Assembly (NCBI GenBank): GCA_001513895.1
Contig: LLKO01000042.1
Span: 62,001-126,000, forward strand
DNA: 64,000 nucleotides
Origin: Graphilbum fragrans
Taxonomy: Eukaryota; Ascomycota; Sordariomycetes; Ophiostomatales; Ophiostomataceae
Direction: 5' to 3'
Shown: positions 47,099-58,209 of the stretch, one piece after another
Numbering within the stretch: the first letter of the stretch is position 1
How the letters are laid out: each line of letters opens with the position of its first letter
Program-made: the position numbers and the translations under genes
Notes under the pieces: model-generated
What the model was told of the DNA's origin: nothing
Seen by the model: only the letters and a program-made list of their open reading frames with translations
Database searches by the model: none

Positions 47099-50000
47099 TC
47101 ACCGCCGGAACAACCGCGGCTGGGGCGTCAGCTGGGCCCTGGTCGCAGCAGCGGCTGTCGGCGTGGACGCAGCGGCTGCCACAGCGGTCGCGGTCGCGGT
47201 GGCCAAAGTAGACACCGGCGGCAGACTGCGGCCGATGCCGGCGACCACGGCCAAGGGATGCCGCGGGCGCAGAGCCACGGGCATCTTGGCCTGGTGCTGG
47301 GCACAAATGGCGGCACGCTTCTGCTCAAAGGCCACAGACCGCTGGCGTTCTTGCTCGATGCGGGCTTCGCGCTCCGCCACATCGCTCTCGGCGTCGGCCA
47401 GACACAGCTTCAGCATGGCCTTTTCGGAGACGTAGCGCTCCGTGCGCAGACACGCGTCGTCGAGGCGGCGGCTGGTGACGTCGTCCTCGAGCGTGGCCGC
47501 AGACGAAGACGACGAAGACGACGGTCTTGGTTGCGCAGAGCCGCCCCAGGAGCAGCGAAAGATGAGCTCTGTACGCTCGCTCTTGACGCCGGCAGCACCA
47601 CCACCACCACCACCACCACCGGAAACAGCAGAACTGAGCGGGTTGTGCCACACAACAACCGAGTCGCCGTCGTGGAGACGGACCCAATACCGCGAATAGG
47701 TGTCCTTGTTGGCGGGGTCCCACGAGTTGACCGGCGTCTGGTTGACGAGAATGCCGCCGCGGGCTTTCGTCGAGATGTAGAAATGGTACTGGCTGGCCAC
47801 CTCGCCGGCGCCGTCCAGACGGTTCCAGGGCTGCAGCTCTTTCCAGGGCTCGGAACCCGTGCTGTTGCGCCATACGAGCAGTTTGAACGCGTACTTGGGC
47901 ACCTTGGTCTCCTGCTTGTGGGCATAGACCAGGCTGTTGTCTAGGCGGCGGCCCCAGCTTGTGACGGATTCCGTGATGTGCACGCTGATGTTTTGCACGG
48001 CGGATTCGGGCGAGGACGCAAAAAAAGCCACGACGCGGGGCTCCGATGCAGCCAGAATGCGTTTCGTGCGAGCACCGGCAGACGGCAACAATGCAGGAGC
48101 TGGCGTCTCTGGCGACGGTGCTGGCTGTGCGGCAGGGCTGCTGCTGTGGTTGTTGTTGCTGTTGCTGCTGTTGCTGTTGTTGCTGCTGCTGCCGTTGTTG
48201 ACTAGCTGTTGCTCGTGGCTATCTTCTGGATTCGCTGTTGGGGGAATAGCCGCGTCTGATATATGCGATGCCGAGCGCGACAGCGACGGAGCCTCGGTTT
48301 GTCGCCAGAAAGCAGCTGTCGTGGGCGGAAAGTGTTTCTCAGCCAGATGCCACAGCTTTGTGCGCCCCGGCAGGAATTCTTCGTGTCTGGCCGCCGCAGC
48401 GTCTTCAAACACTGCGTACTGCAGCTGCGTCATTTCCGGATAGTTGAGGTGCCACGTCGCAGGCTGCCCGACCACCCAGTAGACCGACTTGGGCACGGGA
48501 AGGTCCATTTCGGCGTGTGAGTGGCGTATGGGCTGGACCGCTGCATAGAGGGCGGCATCGTCCGCGTTGTTATTTTCGTCGTTCTCGTCATTCTCGAGGT
48601 CGCCGTCCTCGTCACCGCCTGCACCCACATCGCCACCTAAGCCGCCGGGGTCTCTGATGGACTCGATGTTGGTCTCCGACTTGAGCCGCTTGATAGTCGG
48701 CTTGTCGAGCCGTAGACCATTGTCAAACTCGTCGCTTGTGTCGAGCGCTGGCTTGCGCTTGCTGCTCGTCAGGTCGGTGATAGAGTGCTGAAAGCGAGAC
48801 GCAGCCAAGGACTTCATGTTGAGATGTTCGAGGATGGATTCCGCGCCGTTCAAGCTTTGCGACTCGACGTCAAACGTCATGTTGTTGAGTTCGTCGACTG
48901 AGTGACTCCTGCCGGGCTCCAAGGGTGACGGCAACACATCAGCTTCGGCTGCCGCCAAGCGAGCCACCGGGGTTGTCTGGGACTTTGGCTGCGACTTTGG
49001 CTGCGACTTCTGCTCTTGCTGTCTCGGCGTCAAATACGTCTCGGCCGACTCGAAGCTCTCGTTTGCGTCGTAGGGAAAGCTTTCCTGCTGCCTATTCTCG
49101 GGCGAGCCAAATTCTGACAGCGGCAGATTCAGCCGGTCCTCGGGGATGACGCCGGAGCTGCCAATGGCGGATACGTTGACTTCGCCGAACAATGGCCGCT
49201 GCGGATGCATGCGTTGGCCATATTGGTCGTCCGCCGATGCATAGTTTTCCTTCTCCGAGTCCATGGCATCAAGCTCGGGCAGGAATCTGCGCAGCTGGCT
49301 CGCGGTGTCGACCAGCTCGTCGTCGAGGATCTCGTCGTCGCTGAGAGGATGGTCCTGGTCCTGGTCCTGGTCCGGGTCCTGGCCCTCGTCGTCTTGGCCA
49401 TAGGCATTGAGCACATCTTGGATGCTGAGCTGCGATGCGCTCTGCTCGAGATCTTCGTCCGAAATCACTGAGCTCAGCGTCTGGCCCGTCAGCCAGGGAT
49501 GGCTTTGCAGCACCTCGACGGTGGCGCGCTTCTCTGGCCGCCGCTGCAGCATGTTGGACAGAAAATCAACACACTCGGCCGAGACATCGGCGTCGACGAG
49601 AGGGTCGATGTTGAGAGGCGTTGTCATGATTTGGTGCAGCAGCTCGGTGTGGCTGGCGCCCGTGCGCGTCGGAAATGGCGGCTTCTTGGTGAGACAGAAG
49701 AAAAGCACGCCGCCGAGCGACCAGATGTCGACGGTGTGGCCGTAGCTCTGGCTCGGGTCTCGGCGCGTGCGTCGGTTGCGGATGTTCCTATATCCGTCCT
49801 CGTCGTACTCGTAGTATTCGCTGTACACTTCGGGCGCACAATATAGCAAAGTGCCGCAAAACGTGCGCAGAAACGTCTGGTCGTTCTCGACCATCTTAGA
49901 TAGGCCAAAGTCGGTCAGCTTGACGCTGAACGGCGACACCGAGCTGATCAGGATGTTGTCCGGCTTGACGTCGCGGTGTGTGATGTTCTTGCGGTGCAGG

Positions 50001-51465
50001 TAGCCGAGAGCGTCGATCAGCTGTCGCGCCATTTCCTTGACGGTATCCTCGGAGAGCGTGCCGCGCATGTTGACAAACGAGTTGAGGTCGCCTTCCGGCA
50101 GATACTCCATGACAATGATCAGCAGGCGGTCGTCGAACTCGAGATGTTCAATGAAGCGGACGATGTTTGGCTGGGATGTTAATACAGTGCAAGTTTGAAA
50201 AAAAAACCACAAAACCACAAAACCACAAAACAAAAAAAAAACAAAAAAAAAAAAGTACAGCAACACAACTCACGTGCTGGATGCTCTGCATGATGCGCAT
50301 CTCGTTGTCGACCTTTTGGTCCAGCACACCGTTCTTCATGAACCGCCGCTTCTCCAGCTCCTTGGCTGCATACGGCCGGCCGTCAAATTTGGCCGTCACC
50401 TTGACCACCGTGGCAAACGCGCCCTTGCCGATCTGCCCGACACGGTTGTAGCGATTGGATCCGTCCCATTCGCGCGGCAGCTGGTGGTCACGCACCACAC
50501 TGGCGGGCAACCTCGTCCGAGGCGGTGCCATATTATTCCCATTGCCGTTGTTGGGCAGATTGTTGCCTCCCGGAAACAGATTGACGTGGCCTCCAGGACC
50601 AGCGCCTCCAGGACCAGCGCCAGCACCAGCACCAACAGCATGTAAAGGTGGCTGCGGCAACGGGGCCGTTTCTGCTTCCGCTAGCACGCTGAGGTGGCGC
50701 AGATACTCGGCTAGATTACTCTGGTAGGCGTGTTCATACTCGCCTTCGCGACGAGGCACCCGCACAAGAAACTCGAGGTCGTGGTTGTCGTTCTGCAGCA
50801 GAATGGAAATGGTCGAGGCACTCGATAGAGTGCGCATATTGGGCGCATCCTGACGGCGCATCTTAAGCAGCACGTCGTCGACAACAGTGCCGTTGGTGGA
50901 CTGGTCCTGCAGCATCAGCACGCCGTACTCGTTGATGAAGATGCGGAAGTGGATGTTGCTGAGTCGGCGCAGCGAGTCGTTGGTGAAGCAGATATCGCAG
51001 CGGCCCATGTTGCGGCCAAACGTGAAGCCTTGCAGCGGATTCTTGACGGTGGCCGACAACCGGAGCACCAACGCAAGACCCGAGGCCGGGTTCAGGCCGA
51101 AATGGCTAAAGGCATCGTCGCGGGAGTAGTCAATGTCGACGTTGGCGGCTTCGTTGAGGCGGATCACAAATGGCGAGCCTTCTCGCGCCAGCCGGGCTGT
51201 TTCCCGGCGGGCATTGGGCGACGACGGCACCAGGAGGCAAATGATATCGGCAATGTCCTCGTCGGTGAAGCCCGAGTTCTGCTTGCCGAGCCGCCGGGGA
51301 TCGAGAATGTCCTGGGTGGCTGCGTTGTTAGTGGAGGCTGCGGAGTAGAAGCACAAAACGAAGCCGCACAAAGTAGCACGAAACTGACAAAAGAAACGAG
51401 ACAGCACAAAAGGCAAGCAACACAAACACACCTTGCTGCGTCGGCTGGGAGTGGTCGCCGTCCAT
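47099..51465 (-). CDS. RAD53: RAD53/CHK2-family checkpoint kinase with two FHA regions
   Basis: Three exons on the minus strand, 51465-51432, 51337-50274, 50170-47099; 1389 residues. An N-terminal FHA domain (residues about 85-195) shows TFGRNMGRCDICF, RRLSNIHFRIF and DQSTNGTVVDD, the phosphothreonine-binding set. The kinase domain (about 300-575) has IGKGAFATVVKV, the Lys of YAAKELEK, THRDVKPDNILI, LTDFGLSKM and YCAPEVYSE, so it should be active. A second FHA-like region lies near the C-terminus (VTSWGRRLDNSLVYAH, YHFYISTKARGGILV, YWVRLHDGDSVVVW), giving the FHA-kinase-FHA order of yeast Rad53. The likely role is nuclear DNA damage and replication checkpoint signalling. Intron 2 (50171-50273) is almost only T with some G on the coding strand. 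An in-frame ATG at 51564 would add 33 residues, so the start is uncertain. Confidence 0.93.
50171..50273 (-). other. T-tract intron of the RAD53-like gene
   Basis: The coding-strand intron holds long T runs broken by single G or TGG, with three GTGGTTTT repeats. Donor GTGAGT and acceptor CAG are normal. It splits the kinase domain between SIQH and PNIVRF. Confidence 0.85.
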
Positions 51466-53016
51466 TTGCACCGAGGCCGTCTCGTCGACGGCTGGCCCAC
51501 TCGAGAGGTCGAGGCAAAACGACAGGTCGACTCGGGGTCGACAATCGATGCTTTTGTGTAGCACTGCCGACTAGGACCTATGTGCCGTGCCTAAAAGCTC
51601 AGGCAGCGCCAGAAGCGGCTCGGTGGGAGGCCGCCCATGCAAGACGTTGTGGTGGTAGAGATCAGAAAGCTGGAGGAAGCTTGAGGCTGAGTGCCGATCA
51701 CGTCGTTGCTCTCTGGTATGCTGCTTTGTGCGTTGTGTTTAGTGTTTAGTGTTTTGTGTTTTGTGTTTTGTGTCGTTGGTTGGACTCGTAGCGGCGTCTG
51801 CCTATTGTGTATTGTGTGGCGGGAGTAGATCCAAAATGGAGGGTGTCGGCTCGGACGGTGGCTGCTGTCGAGAATGCAAAGAGGAAAAGGCAAATTTCAA
51901 AACAGAACGCGAGAAAAGAGAATGAAATAGAGACGCAAGAGGCGGTGTCGAGACTAAACGAAAGACTGGTGAATAGTTGCTGTGCTAACTAAAGCCGCGG
52001 GGCAACCAGCAGATGCGAAAAAAGCCAGTGAATACGTACAGAGCACCAGGATCCGCTTAAACGGTCGAGGAGTTGTAGTACGGCGCGTGCTGTGGTGGCA
52101 CGGGTCAAAACGAGGTCTTGGGGAGGACGAGAACCCGTGGTAAAATGTCTGGAATTAAAAAAGAGCCGATCTCAGTGAGAATGCTAGGATGAAGGGCGAT
52201 GCAGTTGGCTGTGGAGAGACGGCAACAGGCGTGGAAGACCAAGGAAGGAGCCAGAGAGAGCAACAGACGGCCACAGACAGCACGACAACGAGGGAAACCA
52301 CTGGCTGCCAGGCACCAACGGAGGCCGTTGTAGGCGCTGTGGGCGTTTTAGGGGGGGTGCTCACCGGCGCGCTTGCCTGTTCGGTTGGACGAGACGGACT
52401 GCGGGTGCACCCAGGGCCCTGTGGAGGGAACAAAGGGAAGGAGCGGGGGGGTGTGGGCAGTGCTAGCGTTCCTCGTAGTTCCTGGCGGGTCAGCCGCAGA
52501 CAGCACCCGACGAGGGACAAGGCCGGTTGTCAGCCTGTAGTGCGGCGTCTGATAGTGTTTCAGTGGCCTCGTATCTTTCGCACTTGGTAGGGGTGTGACC
52601 GCTAAGGACGCACTATGAGCCACCAACGGACCACCAAGGCCAAGAGCCCAAAGCACACTGACAATGGCTGGCCGGGGATGTGTCTTTGGGCTTCCGGAGA
52701 GGGGGGTGAGATGCAACGCGTGGACAATACGGGGGGCGAGGGACAGCGACGTGAGCCATAGAATTAGGTCAGAGATGGACAGAAGATAGGGGCAGGAATT
52801 ACGACGGAAGACGACACACGATAGGCCATACTCCGGAGGAGTCGCCTTTATACTTGTAAGATACAAGATGCACGTCACATGTGAACGGAATCGCGCAAAA
52901 CACAGCCTTGCCCCGTGGACAGCATCTTTTGGCCTGGGCAGCCGTCTGTTCCGCCTCGTGGTATCCTAGTCCTGTTTATATGTACATAGTGCCCGCCGGC
53001 ACTCTTCGCGCTCCTC
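51466..53016. other. Spacer upstream of RAD53-like gene
   Basis: The kinase promoter and the UTP23 3' UTR should be here. A GTGTTTA/GTGTTTT repeat is at 51733-51773. Frames such as 52348-52878 minus (176 codons) lack motifs. No gene is seen. Confidence 0.5.
51733..51773. repeat. 7-bp tandem repeat (GTGTTTA/GTGTTTT)
   Basis: Five or six head-to-tail units with an A/T variant at the last position lie about 270 nt upstream of the RAD53-like start. Confidence 0.8.
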
Positions 53017-54156
53017 CTACTCCTCTGCCGCAGCTGCCTCCGCGCTGTCTCCGCTGGCCTGCGGCTTCTTCTTCCGTTGCCGCTTCTTTTTCGGTGTTGT
53101 GTCAGCGGCTGCTGCTTTGGCCGCCGTCGCTGCTGGTGCCGTCGGTTTGTCCTTTTTCTTCGCCTTCTTGACCGACAGCGGATTCGGTCCTTTCACGCCA
53201 AACGGCCTCTTCTTTTTCTTTTTGGGTTCCTCCTGGGCGTCGTGGCCGTCGTCGGGGTTGTCGTTGTCGTCAGCATCTTCGTCGTCGTCGCCGCTCTGGT
53301 CGCCCTCGGCCTCCTCCCTGGCCTCCTCCTCGCGCTTCCGCTTTTCGCCTGCTACCTTGCGCAGTCCCTCGCGGAACTTGGCCAGCTCGGCCCGGGCGCC
53401 GATGCGTGCCGTTGCGTCCGTCATCGGCTCCATGATCATGACACTCCGCGTCTGTTGGTTAGCTCTTGTTCTCTCTCTCTTCTCTCTCTATCTGTCTCTC
53501 TCCTCTCTCACTCTCGTCTCTCGCTCTCTCCTCGCTCGTTCTCTCTCGCTCTCTCTCTCGCCCCTCTTCACGTACAATGTATATGAGAGGAACCCCCGAT
53601 ACGGCGCGCATGAAACGCCGCACGGACAGGTCCTGGCTGGCGACCACGTAGCGGTGCTTGTTCTCGCCCTTGTTCTTCTCGTCGACCACGTGGCTGAGGC
53701 AGCCGAGCGCGTCGAGCGGCTTGTCGAAGTCCTCGGGGCGGTGGCCGCAGCGGCGGCGCTCAAACGTCTTGGCCAGCTCGATGGCCTTGTCGACGCCAGG
53801 TTCTTTGGCATGTTCGTAGAGGTGCCGGATGCAGCATTGTGTGATCCTGTTGGTCAGTATCGAGAATGGGGCCGGGCCATGGACGGAAGACGGCAAACGT
53901 ACATGATCTTGACCTTGCCGTGCAGCGTGCGCTCGAGGCCAGCCTGCAGGTCCATGGTGAACCGCTGGGCATCGCGGACCAAGTCGCCGTCGACTGTGAT
54001 GTTAGTTTCCAAGATGCATAGGCTCTGTCAAAGATGCCGTCAAGACGCAATGCAAAGGGCTGACATACCCAGCACCTGGAACGGCTCGCGGAAGCCATGG
54101 TGCAGGATGAACTGCTGGACGAGCTTCTTGTATTGCTTTGACCGTTTGGCTCTCAT
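53017..54156 (-). CDS. UTP23: rRNA-processing protein UTP23 (PIN-like)
   Basis: Four exons on the minus strand, 54156-54069, 53993-53903, 53846-53576, 53451-53017; 294 residues. The start MRAKRSKQYKKLVQQFILHH and following EPFQVLVDGDLV are the PIN-domain N-terminus of the Utp23/Fcf1 family. A zinc-ligand set is present in MITQCCIRHLYEHAK and RRCGHRP with a later GCLSH. Then come HRYVVASQDLSVRRFMR and GVPLIYITRSVMIMEPM. The tail is acidic, then Lys-rich, with the Utp23 signature GVKGPNPLSVKKAKKK. Utp23 is a nucleolar small-subunit processome factor that binds snR30; several catalytic acids of PIN nucleases are missing in this family, so it is thought to act as a binder. Intron 3 (53452-53575) is made almost only of GA on the coding strand. 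Confidence 0.96.
53452..53575 (-). other. Purine-only intron of UTP23
   Basis: On the coding strand the 124-nt intron is GAGA-type sequence from the GTACGT donor to a CTAACC branch-like site just before ACAG. It has no polypyrimidine tract. Confidence 0.85.
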
Positions 54157-54500
54157 TGTGGCGGTTGGTGTGTGTGTATGGCAAGCACTCGTGTAAGGAG
54201 AAGAAGCGCAGACGACAAAGCAGAAGCATACGAAGTATATTTTCTGCGATAAGATTTTTTTCTCTTATCGGCAGGCGCGATTACTGGTGGAATAGCCGGT
54301 CCACTTTTATACCTCAAGGCCTAGCGTAGCGTGTCTTACAGCGTGCAGAGAGTTCGAGTAATGACTCCGCAAGATACTCCGTATTTCATTCTACCTGATG
54401 GACGTCGCCTCTTCTTCTAAATTACCCAAACGCCAAACGCTTCCTCTGGCCTGGTATACCACCGGCCCTGTTAACCAAAAATGCATGATCATAACTGTCC
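54157..54500. promoter_or_regulatory. UTP23 promoter / PTC7-like 3' end
   Basis: This 344-bp stretch separates two minus-strand genes and must serve as UTP23 promoter. It has one TACTCCGTA word at 54375-54383 and an A/T-rich hairpin-like AAGATTTTTTTCTCTTATC around 54250-54270. Confidence 0.4.
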
Positions 54501-55829
54501 TTACGTCGTGTCGCTGCGCCGGCAAATGGCGGCCACCACGCTGATATCGTCGAGTTTGCCTGTTGGTTAGTGCTGTCGTAGTATACGTATGCACAAGGGA
54601 TCCTGGGGCCAGAACTCACCCCCCTCGCTCGCCAGCCCCTCGTCGATGGCGTGCTCCATAAACGGGCTCTCGGCAAACGGGTCGACGGCAATGCGCCGCG
54701 CCGCCTCGACCAGCTCCTCGGCCACGGCCGTCATCATGCCGCGGTGGCGCTCGGCGGGCGTTTTTTCCTTGGCTTGCCACGCCGCCACGCTGGAGCTCAC
54801 GCGGTCGACGATTTCGTGCGTCCACAGGTTGTCAATCACGCCGTCCGACATGGCCAGCACGATGTCGCCCACGTGGATCGGCACCGCGTCGACCACGGCG
54901 TTCTCGCGCGGCGTGTCGGGGCTGTTGGTGCCCAGCTGTCGCGGACAGTCGAACCAGTGCCACTGCTCCTTGGTCTTGAACACCAGCAGCCGCTCGGCCG
55001 GCCGGACCACCATGACCTGGGAGTCGCCGAGATTCGTGACGTACAGGAGGGGTGTTTGAGGCGAGGCCGACGCCGACGCCGACGAGAGAAACGCCCCCGC
55101 TGCCGTCGTCGTCCCCTGCCAGTCGTTGGGCGCCCGCGTGGCCTCGATCGTCTCTTCGTAGGCGCGCTGCAGATAGCGCACCGGATCCGGCTGGCGCGCG
55201 TGGCCGGCGGCGGTCGCCTCGTGCACGGCGCGCGCCCAAAAGTGCACCACGAGCCGCGCCCAGAGCCCGGCGTGGCCCCGTGGCCGCATCGACCACGCGC
55301 CGACGCCGTCGTTGGCGGCAATAAAGTGCTCGCTGGCGTACACGGCGTCGTCGCCGTTGGTGCAGCCGCCGATCAAGGCGCCGTCTACCATGGCGCGCCG
55401 GTCGCGGCTCTGGTGGTGCGTGCTGAGCGCGTCCGAAAAAGAGGCCGACGGCGGCGAGTGGAATGGCGGCGGAAACGGGCGCGGCGTGCGCTTGGCGAAC
55501 ATCCCCACGCCCGTGTCAAAATGGAACGGCTGCTTCGGCAGCGGCGGGCGGTCGGCGGGCCACGAGCCCCCGCAGCGGCGGACAGGCCATGCGTCCCAGT
55601 CGGGGTCGTGGTCGGGGGGGTGGTTGGCGGATCGGGGGGAGGAGAAAAAGTGTCGGGCGTGTCGAGGGAAACGGAAGAGGGCGGCCGCCCGTGGGAGGGG
55701 GGATCGGGACGGCGAAAGCAAAGGCGACAGCGAGGGCGGCAACGAAAACGCGTGGCTATGACATCTCGGTTGTGAAGAAACGGGCCGGAGACGTCGAATC
55801 GGAGCGAGCAGCAAGGGTGGCCTCCGCAT
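54501..55829 (-). CDS. PTC7: PP2C-type protein phosphatase, PTC7-like, probably mitochondrial
   Basis: Two exons on the minus strand, 55829-54620 and 54559-54501; 422 residues. The catalytic fold carries the PP2C metal-binding set: AANDGVGAW (Asp-Gly), VTNLGDSQVMVV, AMSDGVIDNL, and LDDISVVAA in the last exon. These fit the short Ptc7/Azr1 branch rather than the longer canonical PP2C. The first 75 residues (MRRPPLLLAPIRRLRPVSSQ onward) are rich in Arg, Ser and Pro with no acids, as in mitochondrial presequences. Yeast Ptc7 dephosphorylates mitochondrial proteins such as coenzyme Q biosynthesis factors. The 60-nt intron lies before the last catalytic motif; retaining it removes the DDIS motif. 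The start is the first ATG compatible with a presequence. Confidence 0.91.
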
Positions 55830-56917
55830 CCCCACGATCGACGGCCGGGTCGCCGAGACGCAGGAGCGAGGGAAGTCCGAGAGAGAGTGGTCGTCGGGTC
55901 AGGGAGAGAGCTGGCAGAGGCTGAGGGCGGCCAAAGCCATTTAACGGGAGGCGGGAGCCGAAGGTGGAAGAAGAGAAGCGGACGTCGAGAGAAGGCGGAG
56001 GGAAAAAAGGAGGGAAAATGTACAGCGTAGAAGGAGGCCAAAAAGATGCGAGACAGAAAAAGAGTCGGACAACATTTGCGGCTTATGGTGGCGTCAGGAA
56101 GGCAGCGGCTGATAAGGCTTATCAGGCCGAATGGCGAAGACCTTTTTCGCTCCTTGCGCGACCACGTTACAGTGGCCGACTCGGCGCTTTTGGTAGTGGG
56201 CGACTAGCTTGCGAGGTTTGCCAGTCTAGTTTTGCCGAGCCCACCGGGATCTAGGTGTATATGACGGACAACTACGCAGTAGTCACCACTACGGAAGCCG
56301 GCAGGCATCGGAGACGTTTCTAGGAGACTTCTGTACTCCGTAACGACTCCCTGGCTCCAGCGCATTCGAAAGCGACTTCACATCAAGTCATACACCTCGT
56401 ACAAAACTAGTTCCGTCTTCCGTCTAAATAGATAATATACACATGTACAGTGCAGGTCGAGGCTAGGTAGGAAATCTATGCTGATGCTGTTGTTGTTGTC
56501 GTGGAGTATGCCCGGGTCGTCCATTTTTTTTTTGGCGTTTCTTTTTGGTGTTTTGTTCGTGGTGCCCGTCGTCAAGCCGAAGGAAGTCCGTGTCCAGATA
56601 TCCAGAGGGCCAGACTAGTCTGGCGGCATCCTCCCTCCCAATCCATCCTGTCCGATCCATGCGTGGTGATTTTCCTGCGTGGAAAGCGCAAGACAAAAAA
56701 AAGACAACGAAAAAAAACGGTACAAGAATGGCAGCAGGATGAGCAAACAGATTTCTTCTCCCCCTTCGTCTCTTCCCGGATGCCCGTTCTTCTTCCTCTT
56801 CACATCCCCCCTTTCCCAATTCTAGATGTTCCCTAATCCGATTATGCTGTGCCCTACATGGGGAGGCCAGCGTCTTGTCTCGTCATCGCAGCTCTACCGT
56901 CCGTGCTAGGCCGCAGC
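55830..56917. other. PTC7-like promoter and ATP synthase e 3' UTR
   Basis: Both neighbours are on the minus strand. A TACTCCGTA word is at 56334-56342. GA-rich sequence at 55860-56050 (+ strand) reads as C/T-rich leader for the PTC7-like gene. No gene is seen. Confidence 0.5.
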
Positions 56918-57545
56918 CTATGGCTTCTGCTTCATCAAGGCCTCGAAGAATGCCTCGAGGTCGAAGTCGGCGGACATGGGGTCTTGGTTGACTGTGTGTG
57001 TTAGTATTATCTTCCATGCTTCTCTTCTCCATCTTCTCATCTCCCTCTTTTCACTTCTCCCCTCTCCGCTCTCCTCTCCGCCCCCCCCTCCTCCCCTCTC
57101 CTCTCCTCTCCTCTCCCCTTCTCTTCGCTCTTCTCTTCTCCCCCCACTTACGTCCGCTTGCTTGGGCTGACGCCGGCAGCTTCGACCTAGCGTATTCGGC
57201 CTTGGCCTGCTCGATGAGGCTCAGTTTGTGCTCGTATTCCCGCTTCGCCACCGCGGTCTTTTGTGATGAGGTCAGCTTGCGCTGGTGGTAGAAACCGTAG
57301 AAGACGCCCAGGCCGAGGGCCGAGTACCGAAGAACCTGTAGAAAAAAACCTCATCAGCTTCTGAAGGGATGACCGGCTCCCAGCACATGGCCTCCGGTTC
57401 CGTTGTCCGTAGATTGCTTTGCACAGAACAATGGATGCGCAGACGATGAATGCGCCAATGGTTATGCGCATGGCCGATCCGGGGAGCTTGGTTCGGGGAG
57501 CCGCAAGAACGGGACAAAACATACGTTCACGCCTGCGCTAGACAT
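56918..57545 (-). CDS. ATP21: Mitochondrial F1Fo ATP synthase subunit e
   Basis: Three exons on the minus strand, 57545-57525 (21 nt), 57335-57152, 56991-56918; 92 residues, the normal size. The protein starts MSSAGVNVLRYSALGLGVFY; the short hydrophobic segment contains the GxxxG dimerisation motif (GVFYG) and runs into GFYHQRKLT. A charged, helical stretch follows (REYEHKLSLIEQAKAEYARS), and the acidic end reads DFDLEAFFEALMKQKP. Subunit e sits in the inner membrane and supports ATP synthase dimers and cristae shape. The gene is too split to appear as one frame; exons were joined by phase and family pattern. Intron 2 (56992-57151) is nearly all purine on the coding strand until a TACTAACA branch site. 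It is divergent from the dynein intermediate chain gene. Confidence 0.94.
56992..57151 (-). other. Purine-rich intron of ATP synthase e
   Basis: The coding strand reads as GGAGA-type repeats over about 90 nt, then a perfect TACTAAC branch site 6 nt before the ACACACAG acceptor stretch. There is no C/T tract. Confidence 0.85.
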
Positions 57546-58209
57546 CGTGGCTAGTTTTTGTCGGAGTTCGCTCGCTTTCTCGTTTGTCGCGACGGGGCTG
57601 CGGAAGGCAAGTAGACGGAGCTGGGCGCGACAGGCGGGTGCAGCGGACGCAGGAGAGCAAAAGGGCAGAGGGCAATGGATGGTCAATGGGGGAGGGAGAG
57701 AGTGGTGGTGCCGGGAATCTCCTTATTATTTTTTAGGGACTGGGTCGTAAGGTCGCGCGGGTCGCGTTGGAAATTTCTCTCACGTTAGTTAGTTCCTGGC
57801 GGATGCTAGGGAAAGAAGGAAATGGCCCAGTCAGCACGAAGAGTTAGGGGACCTGGGAAGGCTTGTCGGGATTTTTCGCGGGCGTAAGGTCCGCTACATG
57901 TCCAGGGGTGGCTCTTTCGGACGAATGCAGTCACGTGAAAGAGTGCGTGCCTGAGCTCTATCGCAGTCGTGGAGTAGTGGCACTCCACAGCAGCATCCGC
58001 TGTAGCGCCCCTGGAACGTCTCCTTAGCGGTGTCGCGACGCGAGCATAGAAATCGGACGTCGACTCTGCAGCATATCAAGCAGCGTGGCTTTTTTTGGCA
58101 GCGAGACACACTCCTCGACATCCACACAGCGACCTGGCGTCGCTTGGTCCTCTCACATCCAGATGGGCAGGCGGTGAACGAGCAGCCCCCTCTCGACAAC
58201 GACGACAAG
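57546..58209. promoter_or_regulatory. Divergent promoter, ATP synthase e and dynein intermediate chain
   Basis: The 664-bp region between the two divergent starts must hold both promoters. No clear TATA box is visible. Frames that extend the dynein start upstream to 58030 exist but do not look like the family N-terminus. Confidence 0.45.
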
